From Linanthus parryae (taxonomy: Eukaryota; Streptophyta; Magnoliopsida; Ericales; Polemoniaceae), in the NCBI GenBank assembly GCA_023055425.1, contig JALGPY010000005.1, positions 80,207,495 through 80,271,494 on the forward strand: a stretch of DNA of 64,000 nucleotides. Reading direction: 5' to 3'. Both the position numbers and the translations under genes were made by a program. Of this stretch, positions 45,827-54,589 are shown piece by piece; position 1 is the stretch's first letter; each line of letters begins with the position of its first letter. The notes under the pieces were generated by a model that made no database searches, was not told the origin of the DNA, and saw only the letters and a program-made list of their open reading frames with translations.

Positions 45827-45899
45827 AAAAAAAAAAAAAAAAAAAAAGAAGAAGAAAAAAAAAACAAAAGAAAAAAAAAGAAAAAGAAAAGAAAAATTA
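45827..45899. repeat. A-rich low-complexity tract
   Basis: About 22 A followed by A/G-rich sequence. The apparent lysine-rich ORF here is produced by the tract. Confidence 0.9.
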
Positions 45900-46573
45900 T
45901 TATGATCTAGTTGTGTGTTTTTGTTATTTAAATAAAAAGCTGAGTGAGTGGCACAATTTTCGAGACATTTTGCACCGCTTCACATTTGTGGCCGCGAGCA
46001 CGACAAAGATACACCGGGGGACAGGAGAATTGGGAAAGCAGGAACTTAGGTGTTTCGGGCAGTTTTTCGGGATCTCGGTGAGGGGTGTGAGTTTGGTAAA
46101 TTGTGAGAATGTCATAACATGTAGGATTATGCCGTACCTTGATACATATATTTATCCTACCTGATTAGACATAGGTCCTTTCGGAAACAGCTCGGATGGT
46201 AAGTTAGCTAGGGATTTGCTCAGTTTGATAACCAAAGTAATAGTACTTCGGTCCAGTGCTTAAATCCACCATATAAATCTGTTCAGACTTACCGATCGCT
46301 TGCAGGGAAGTAAATTCTGAAAAGGATGCGATCGCGAGGACACACTGTTTATGTTTTTGAGGTTGCCCGATCTCGCCAAAAATATTTTTGTCACTAGTCT
46401 GTTTTGAGTCGTGTGAGTCTGTGTATATTCTATCTGAGTCAGTTTTTCTATCGAGTCGTCCGGTTGAAAGGTTCGGGTCGAAAGTGTATGCAACGGTAGG
46501 GTATGTACAGAGTCAGCCATGAGGACAGAAATGAAGGCTAGAGTTGGCAGGATTGCTCGGGACGAGAAATGTT

Positions 46574-46588
46574 TAGTGCGGGGGTATT
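46574..46588 (+). other. A2 polypurine tract
   Basis: tagtgcgggggtatt directly before the 3' LTR start TGATAACGCC. Confidence 0.88.
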
Positions 46589-48149
46589 TGATAACGCCCA
46601 ATTAGGGGTTATCTTTTAGCCTGATTTCACGAGTATTTGTGTCGAAATTAGCGGTTTTTGCCGGAAAATGCCTTAGAATGCCCCGGGAATCTAGAACGAG
46701 ACGTTTACTTGTACTTGCTGGATTTCTGCTTATTTCTGCTTATTTCTTGCTATATTTGGATATGATCGCGGGTTTTCGTTTGTGTTGCCTTTTTAGGAAC
46801 AGGTTCGGGAGGTGCATCGGGAAGCGTGCCGGGACCAAGCCGGGACCGTCTCGGGAAACGTGCACAAGACCGGGACATGACGGAAACACGGAAAAGCAGA
46901 AACACACCGAAGAGGCAAGCCGGGAGCATCAGGCAGAAGAGTGGGACCCAGGGGACCAGTCCTGGCCCACCAGAGGACCAAGTGGGCCCCACCTAGCCCA
47001 CGGCCTGCGTATATACGCAGGCCCTGCGTATATACGCAGCACCTGCGTATATACGCTGGCAGTGGGGTGGTGGGGGGATCTTGGTTGGGCCCTGGTTGTT
47101 TGACTTTTGGTCAAAGACGGTGGACCGATGGCATATTCCGTAATTTCGAGCACAGGCATTTTCGGGAAACAGCACTATTTAAAGACTCGTCCAGACTCGT
47201 TTTGAAAGACACGGAGACAAAGCACAACCGAAGGACAAGTCAGAGCATTCACGGAGAGCACGAAAGCGCGATTCGAGATTCGAAGACTTAGTTTGATTTC
47301 GTTCTCTCTCTTTATATTCAGAAACTGCGTTTTGTACTATGTCTAGTCGTAGCTAAACTTTTCACCTAGGTTCTCGGTGAACCTAGGGTTTCGTACTCAG
47401 ATTTTATGATTACTATGATTATGGATTCATGATGATTGTCTTAATTCAGCAAGTTGTATCTGTTATTCTGGTTTGATTATTATCGTATATGCATGATAGG
47501 ATTGATCACCCAGGATTGCTATAGACCCGAGCTTGTAGGTGAAAACGTCAAGTTAGGGTTAGGAAGAAAAACCAGGATTTAGTACCTTACCCTGATAGAC
47601 CGACCAGAGAAAGGGAGATAGGGCTAGCATCAAAAAACGTGAGACCAACTGTTAGAGAATTTGACCCGGGCCATTCGGACAGGTTAGAAACCCTAACAGG
47701 ATTAGACCGAGACTGCAGACTTAGGCAGCTTAACAAGAATCCGAAAGTCTGCAGGATCGGGATTACGTGTGGAATCTGAAAAGTCACTGCACAACTGGTA
47801 CGTTGCACAGATATCGAAACTGCTGAGTGTTTTCATAATCAAACGTAAAACTGAAATCTGTAGAAACCCTAGGGGATCCTGGATCCTAATCTTCATCTAT
47901 TATCGTTACAACAAATTTAGCTTATTTCAGAAAACGTCACAAAAATATTTACGTCTACGTTTTTAAATTCAGTTTTTAGTTTAATCATTATAATCACAAC
48001 CTACTCCTCCTGGTTACTACTCTTGGAAAACCGAAACTGACAACGTGAGTAAACCCATAATAGTCCTCGTGGGAACGATAATCCGAGTCTAATTGCACCC
48101 GGTACTACAAGATTCGTACACTTGCGATAGCACGTTAGTTTGCGCATCA
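46589..48149 (+). repeat. A2 3' LTR
   Basis: 1561 bp, nearly identical to 34672-36281. It lacks the second palindrome pair (35180-35212 equivalent, about 38 bp) and about 10 bp further on. Palindromes at 47006, 47025 and 47044; the last has T for the final A. Confidence 0.93.
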
Positions 48150-48154
48150 TGATC
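48150..48154. repeat. Target site duplication of A2, right copy
   Basis: tgatc, identical to 34667-34671. Confidence 0.92.
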
Positions 48155-49026
48155 CTTCTAATTAATTAATCCCATTAATTAATTCCCAAATCTAGTTCAA
48201 CTCTATATAGCGTGTGACCCCATAGGTTCTATCTAGTTGGTAGCAACTATTTGCTAATATGGAGCGGTTTCTAGCAAAACATCCATTCTAGCCAATTAAT
48301 AGAATAGTCATCTTGACAACCTTTGTACAAGTAATTGTCTCATCCCTTTGTCTCTATATCCGGATTGGACACGAGACATACAAGTCACACTCGTATATCC
48401 AATCCACAGTTTCTCGATCCATGGGAATAGCCTTATTCGTGCAAATAACATCAATATCCCATATTGTTTTATTTGAGTCTGGCCAGACATTCTATAAGCA
48501 CTATCCCTCGAGTGGCCTAGGATATTTGCTCCCGTTATGTGGAGGGACAAATTCTATCTACGTCTACTACGATCTCTAAGCTTGCTTCTTATTGTATCCA
48601 GTACACGCCTTTATAACTACCCAGTTACGGTGTAGCGTTTAACGCTACCAAGATCACAATAATCCACAACTAGATGATCTAGTGACTTCAAGTCTAAGGA
48701 TGACAATACCATTGCACCGCGAGAAGCGCTTGTGACTCAACATAACGTGTATAAAGCCTTCTCGGAGATGGGTCAATCCAGTGCAACATTCCCTAATGCA
48801 CACCTATGTGTTGGATCGTGATATCTCCATATCAATCCAACCCCATACTAGTCTATAAATGATTGTCCCATTAATCATTATACTTGACTAGGGATATTTA
48901 AGATAAACAACACAATTGTAAATCTAAGGACTTCATTATATTAAATATCCAATAAATAATAAATGAATTTCTAGCCACAAATAATTCATACTAAACTAGA
49001 TTGCCTCTAGGGCATCTATTCCAACA
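48150..49026 (-). repeat. C1 3' LTR, proximal part (U3)
   Basis: The minus strand begins TGTTGGAATAGATGCC at 49026, directly after a polypurine tract. An 80-bp piece (48858-48938) recurs at 54505-54589. Confidence 0.82.
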
Positions 49027-49040
49027 GTCTCCCACTTGCA
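49027..49040 (-). other. C1 polypurine tract
   Basis: The minus strand reads tgcaagtgggagac, next to the LTR start TGTTGG and overlapping the pol stop region. Typical of plant copia elements. Confidence 0.85.
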
Positions 49041-50915
49041 CTAGAGCCAATCTGGCGCATCTCGTATGCCCATACTCCTAGTGTGCCCTTCATGCTTCCA
49101 CTGCGTGAGAGGCTTTGTAAGCGGGTCTGACAGATTATCATCTGTAGGAATCTTGCATATCCGAACGTCTCCTCTATCGATAATATCTCGAATAAGATGA
49201 AACTTCCTGAGCACGTGCTTGGACTTCTGGTGCGACCTGGGTTCCTTTGATTGCGCGATTGCCCCAGTGTTGTCACAGAACAACTCAACTGGATCCGCAA
49301 TGCTAGGGACCACACCAAGTTCAGAAACAAACTTTCTGATCCAAACAGCCTCCTTTGCTGCGCCATTTGCAGCAATGTACTCAGCCTCTGTTGTAGAATC
49401 AGCTACCGTCTGTGATCCAAATTCATCTCTGTCGGTTTGGAAGCTTGCATCAGTGTAACCCCTTACACGCAACTCTTCCTCACCGCCAAATATCAAGAAG
49501 GCATCCTTAGTTCTTCTCAAGTACTTTAGGATGTTCTTGACTGCAATCCAGTGACTCTTCCCCGGATTGGATTGGTATCTGCTTGTCATACTGAAGGCAT
49601 ATGACACATCTAGTCTAGTACATAACATGGCGTACATGATAGATCCTATGGCCGAGGCATTGGGGATCCTACTCATGCGTTCCTTCTCAATCTCATTGGA
49701 AGGACAACCACTCTTCGAAAGAGTGATTCCATGTGACATGGGCAAAAATCCATACTTGGAATCTTGCATGTTGAACCGTTTCAACACCTTGTCAATATAT
49801 GTACTTTGACTTAGACCTAGCAACCTTTTAGATCTATCTCTATAGATCTTTATACCGAGTATATAGGCTGCTTCCCCTAAGTACTTCATTGAGAAACACT
49901 TTCCTAGCCAATCTTTAACAGATTGCAGCATGGGAATGTCATATCCAATGAGTAGTATGTCATCCACATACAAGACCAGAAAAGCTACAGAGCGCCCACT
50001 AACCTTCTTGTAGACACAAGACTCATCTTCATTTCTGATGAAACCAAACTCTTTGACCACTTCATCAAAATGTCGATTCCAACTCCTAGAAGCTCGCTTC
50101 AATCCATAAATGGATCGTTGCAGCTTACAGAATTTGTTGGCTTGCTTTTGATCCTCAAAACCCTCCGGGTGTGTCATATACACGTCCTCGAGGAGATTCC
50201 CATAAAGGAATGCTGTTGTGACATCCATCTGCCAAATCTCATAGTCGTGGTATGCTGCAATCGCAAGTAGGATTCGGATGGATTTGGTCATAGCGATTGG
50301 TGAAAAGGTTTCATCATAGTGAATACCATGAATCTGTCTGAATCCTTTAGCCACCAATCGGCCCTTATAGGTAATCACATTACCATCCATGTCGATCTTC
50401 TTCTTGAAGACCCACTTGCACCCTATGGGCCGTGCCCCATCGGGTGGTTCCACCAAAGTCCATACTTTATTGGTATAAATGGATTCCATCTCGGATCTCA
50501 TGGCTTCCAGCCACTTCTGAGAGTCTGGGCCACTCATGGCCTCCTCATAGGTAGTAGGCTCATCATCTATGAGCATCGTGTCACCGGAATCGGTCACGAG
50601 AAGTCCATACCTCTCGGGTTCCTGGCGCACTCTACTAGATCTACGAAGCTCTTGTGTTACCTGATTAGGTTGCTCCACAACTACTTGTGGTTCCTGTTCA
50701 TGTTCCATAATCGGTTCAGTGATTTTTGGTTCTTGAACCTCTTCAAGTTCTACATTCCTCCCACATGCTTCTTTAGAGACAAATTCTCTTTCTAGAAACA
50801 CGCCGGTCCGAGCAACAAACACTTTGTTCTCGGTTGGATTGTAGAAATAGTAACCCTTAGTTTCCTTAGGGTACCCTACAAATTTGCACTTATCCGATTT
50901 CGGCCCTAGCTTGTC
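49041..50915 (-). pseudogene. pol: C1 reverse transcriptase-RNase H
   Basis: Open from the integrase C-terminus (about 50915) to the pol end at 49041. RT motifs: KVWTLVEPPDGARPIGCKWVF, IWQMDVTTAFLYGNL, YGLKRASRSWNRHF, YVDDILLIG. The RNase H begins GYTDASFQTDRDEFGSQ and jumps directly to TVADSTTEAEYIA. About 20 residues expected between them are missing without a frame change, so the RNase H fold is probably impaired. The CDN motif and the end LTKPLTQWKHEGH are present. Confidence 0.87.
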
Positions 50916-51596
50916 TGATATAAACGTTTTACATAGTCATCGCAGCCCCAAATCCTCATGAACGACAGTGTGGGACGCCTCCCACTCCACATCTCGTATG
51001 GTGTCTTCATGACTGACTTAGATGGATCACGGTTAATGGTGAAAGCTGCACTTAATAGAGCGTAGCCCCAAAATGATAATGGAAGATCGGTTTGACACAT
51101 CATAGATCGAACCATATCCAATAGGGTTCGATTCCTCCTCTCGGACACGCCATTCCATTGTTGCGTTCCGGGTGGAGTGAGTTGGGATACGATCCCACAC
51201 TCTCTAAGATAGTCGTCAAACTCTTGGCTCAAGTGTTCTCCTCCACGATCTGATCGTAGAGCCTTGATACTTTTGCCAAGTTGCTTCTCTACTTCATTCT
51301 TGAATTCTTTGAACACTTCAAAGGATTCAGATTTTTCCCTCATGAGGTACACAAATCCATATCTACTGCAATCATAAGTAAATGTAATGAAGTATACATA
51401 ACCACCACTGGCAGGCGTGGCAAATGGCCCACACACATCGGTATGTATGAGCGCCAATTGCTCACTAGTCCTCTCACCTTTCTTATTGAAAGGGGACTTT
51501 GTCATTTTTCCCAATAAACAAGCCTCACATGTCTCATATGATTCAAAATCAAATGAGTCTAGTAATCCATCCTTATGGAGTCTAGATACACGTTTC
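50906..51596 (-). pseudogene. pol: C1 integrase
   Basis: The open part 51514-50906 holds the core: IHTDVCGPF, RSDRGGEHLSQEF and NGVSERRNRTLLD, giving Asp, Asp, Glu. Compared with C2 it lacks one base near 50920, shifting the frame after DYVKRL, and one base is inserted near 51625 at the start of the pre-integrase zinc site. Confidence 0.86.
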
Positions 51597-52187
51597 TCAT
51601 TTATGTGGCCTAAACGACAGTGCCATAAAATAAGCAGGATTTAAATCATTTATTTTAATCCGCTTGGTATTAATGTTGTAGACAGGATTGCTTAGGTCAA
51701 GGACATAAAGTCCATCAAATAATTGCGCACTAAAATAGTGAATATTATTTAAATAAAAGGAACAACAGTTGTTCTTTATTGAAATAATAAAACCATCCTT
51801 GTCCAGACAAGAAATAGAAATAATGTTTCTGCTCATAGCAGGCACAAAATAGCAATTATTTAATTCTAAAACTAATCCTGAAGGCAGAGATAGCTCGCAC
51901 ACGCCTATGGCCAACGCAGCAACCTTTGCTCCATTCCCAACGCGCAGATCTACCTCCCCTTTAGCCAATCTCCTACTTCTCTTTAGATCCTGCATATTTC
52001 GACAAATATGAGATCCACATCCAGTATCTAATACCCATGATGTAGAGAAAGTTAAATTGACATCTACAACAAAAATACCTGGTGGTGGTGGAATCACTAT
52101 TCCAAGCCACTTGTCCTCCAGATATTTTGGGCAGTTCCTCCTCCAGTGTCCAGGCTGACTGCAGTAGTGACATTCACCTTTAGTCAC
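51597..52187 (-). pseudogene. pol: C1 zinc knuckle and protease
   Basis: Begins with the gag zinc knuckle CHYCSQPGHWRRNC, then the protease with VLDTGCGSHIC (catalytic DTG) and MSRNIISISCLDKDGFI. It ends in a shifted frame (ALSFRPHK) due to an extra T near 51625. C2 shows the uninterrupted order. Confidence 0.86.
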
Positions 52188-52930
52188 GCCCTGGCAATGC
52201 CACCAACAGGCTTAAGGGCAGGTTCCTTGAACTTGGCAACTGACTTGCCTTTGCCCTTGGAGGAAGAGGCAAACCTTTTGCCCTTTCGTTTCTGTACCAT
52301 CATTATGGCCTTGCCCTTACCCTTGTTGATGCTCTGTTCAGCTGTCCTCAACATATTGAGCAGATCTGGCAGTGGTTTAACGATCTCGTTCATGTTATAG
52401 TTCATAATGATATGTCCACAACTCTCGGGCAACGATTGCAACACGAGATCGGTTGCCAACTCTTGGCCGACCGGGAACCCAAGTCGGGCGAGATTCTCCA
52501 AGTACCCGATCATTCGGAGTACATGGGGTCCCACCGGGTTCCCTTCTGCCAAATGACATTTGAACAGTGCCTTTGAGACCTCATACCTCTCTACCCTTGC
52601 CTTCTCTTGGAAGAGCTGCTTTAGATGTTCGATCATATCGACAGCATTCATGTTTTCGTGTTGCTTCTGACGCTCAGTAGTCATGGTGCAAAGCATAAGG
52701 CAGGCCGCATCATTAGCGTCATTAACACGCTTTTGATACGCCTTTAGGGCAGCAGGTGTTTGGTTCTCAGGACCTTCTGGAACATGCTCCTCTATTGCGT
52801 ACAGTTTCTTCTCTTGCTTGAGAACAATTCTCAAGTTTCTGCACCAATCAAGAAAGTTGGTTCCAGAGAGCTTGTCCTTCTCAAGGACAGATCGTAGGGA
52901 ATGTTGTGAACTCGATGAGTTGTTTGCCAT
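52184..52930 (-). pseudogene. gag: C1 gag
   Basis: ATG at 52930 (MANNSSSSQHS). The in-frame Met further upstream lies in leader sequence that looks like a splice acceptor (ttttcctttttgtag). UBN2-type copia gag: KLSGTNFLDWCRNLRIVLKQEKKLY, EMIEHL-like helix, LARLGFPVGQELATDLVLQSLPES, then a lysine/glycine-rich basic stretch. A missing base near 52190 separates it from the zinc knuckle. Confidence 0.87.
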
Positions 52931-54504
52931 TTGGAATTCTACAAAAAGGAAAATACGCAAGTTTTAGTATTTGTGAATTTTTGACTATATTCAATAATGG
53001 CTAGTTTATCAAATATAGCTCCCACTATTTTTCTATGGATTAATAACCCTCAAGATATTAATGCGGAAAATATCCTTATATTTTCTAGTGGGCCAAGATC
53101 CATCTTTCATCTCCTTATGAGCTTGCTTTGGCAAGTCACCCATAATTCGACTACTTTAGGTATGAACAATTCCAATTGCATCCCATATGCAACTCTTGGT
53201 TCAATTGGGCAAATAACTCCTTATTTATCCATCCATATGGATAATCCCAATTGATTGCCTCTAGGTTTCTTAATCAAATTAATAGCCTAGTTGTGTTCAA
53301 CCTCTTATCTAAACAATTGCACATTGTTACGTGCCATCGCATTCCATCATGATGAACCAAGTCGCCATGCTTTGGCACGCACGAGATTGGTAAATAATGA
53401 TGATAATGAGTGTTTAAATAACGAGAAGGCAAGAACACAATATTTGAATTTTGAGGGATTTTAAATTCAATTTTAATTGTTTTGTTGATCATTATCAACT
53501 AATCTATCTATTTGAGTTTGGGCACAACTCCAAATAATGGATCCGGGTTGTCTAATTATCTTATTATCCTAATTACATGCATCATCCATACACCAACCAC
53601 ACAATAATAAGAAAATAAGTAAACAACCACAAAACAGAAATTAAACGTGATGTGGATATGGCCTTTTCTAGACTAAGATAATTCCAAGCCAATGGAATTA
53701 TCTATGAACCCTAAACAAACACATCTTCATGCGTCTTGATCTTTTGGTCCATCCTTCATAGTCATGTGGAATGCCCCATGCTCCATGCTCCATCTTTTTG
53801 TGGCTTCTTTGGCTTTGGGCTTCTTTTCTCCAATCTTGGCTAACAATCTACTTTATCTAGCACTAGCTAACTTCTATACTAAATAAAATAAATCTCACAA
53901 GTTGAGAAAAAAATGGCACGCAGGCCATAAAACCCTAATTAATTATTAAAATTAATTGATCAGCTCGCAGGCCGTAAAACCAGACCACAAAATTAAACAT
54001 CCACATCAAACCACATCCTAAGGCCGTATCCAATCACCATGCGATTTGCACATAAACAGTTAAAATCCAATTTTAACGCGCTTGGTCAATTTTAATTGAT
54101 TTTAGAATTTCTAGGGTTAAAACGGTCCATGGGCCCAACAATCAAATTTCCCGGGCCCAACAAAGTGAACCACAAGGCCCTAGGGCCGGCCCGGCCCAAA
54201 ACCCACAAGCCTAGGCCCGCGGGTTAGGGCCGCCCGGCCCCTAGGGCGGCCAAGCTTGGGCGGCAAGCAAGGGGGGCGGTCCCTAGGGGGGCCGAACCTT
54301 CATGAGGGAGTTGTTTCCAAAACAAATCCCTTGCTTGGTGCCCAAGTTTGGTTGTTTCCTTGTTTTGGGAGAACTCCTTCTTCCCCAAGGATGCCCAAAC
54401 CCTAGATCTAAGATCCTAAAATTTCTCAAACTCACCAATTCATGCATCCAATGCAAAAATTGGATCTTGTAATGATTAATTATTGACAAATTGCATCATT
54501 CCCT
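52931..54504 (-). other. C1 leader, no primer site found
   Basis: About 1.6 kb of non-coding sequence upstream of C1 gag. Near gag the minus strand ends ttttcctttttgtag before aattccaa-ATG, a plausible 3' splice site for a leader intron. A GC-rich, strongly self-complementary block lies at 54120-54300. The expected tggtatcagagc primer site was not found, so part of the leader, the primer site and most of the 5' LTR seem to be deleted. Confidence 0.45.
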
Positions 54505-54589
54505 AGTCTATAGATTATTGTCCCATTAATCATTATACTTGACAAGGGATATTTAAGATAAACAACACAATTGTAAATCTAAGAAGCTG
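54505..54589 (-). repeat. Scrap of C1-family LTR
   Basis: Matches 48858-48938 closely (cccattaatcattatacttgac...attgtaaatctaag), same strand as C1. It is joined at its right end to gag of C2 with aag overlap. Confidence 0.75.

Larger units (their letters stand above)
44762..46573 (+). other. A2 3' non-coding region
   Basis: About 1.8 kb after the extra ORF, holding a G-run (44791-44803), (ATTTTT)n, a palindrome pair (44991-45023), an A-rich tract and blocks shared with A1. Those blocks include gctacaccaccgtcacata and gtagtcgacaacc (45233-45270) and ttgcccgatctcgcc (46363-46377). Confidence 0.65.
34672..48149 (+). mobile_element. A2: Athila-like Ty3/gypsy retrotransposon, complete, recent
   Basis: A 13,478-bp element with two LTRs, a perfect 5-bp duplication, a tRNA-Asp primer site, gag-protease-RT-RNase H-integrase, an additional 3' ORF, a long 3' region and a polypurine tract. 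The domain order is that of Ty3/gypsy. The large size, primer, lack of a chromodomain after integrase and the additional ORF fit the Athila lineage. The two LTRs differ by about 13 substitutions by eye plus two short deletions, so insertion is recent. The polyprotein has one frameshift, one nonsense codon and an altered RT active site, so this copy is not autonomous. Confidence 0.93.
34115..54589 (-). mobile_element. C1: Ty1/copia element interrupted by A2
   Basis: A second copia family. From right to left: an LTR scrap (54505-54589), leader, gag, protease, integrase, reverse transcriptase-RNase H, polypurine tract, then the 3' LTR split by A2 into 48150-49026 and 34115-34671. The gag start MANNSSSSQHSLRSVLEKDKL and the RT motifs (YGLKRASRSWN, YVDDILLIG, CTRLDVSYAFSMTSRYQS) are those of a common plant copia lineage distinct from SIRE; I would place it near Tork/TAR but cannot decide by eye. 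Coding is damaged by three single-base shifts and a deletion in RNase H. The 5' LTR is mostly missing. Confidence 0.85.

Noticed and set aside
45787..46164. Lysine-rich ORF
   Set aside because: It arises from the poly-A/G low-complexity tract at 45827-45899 in the A2 3' region.
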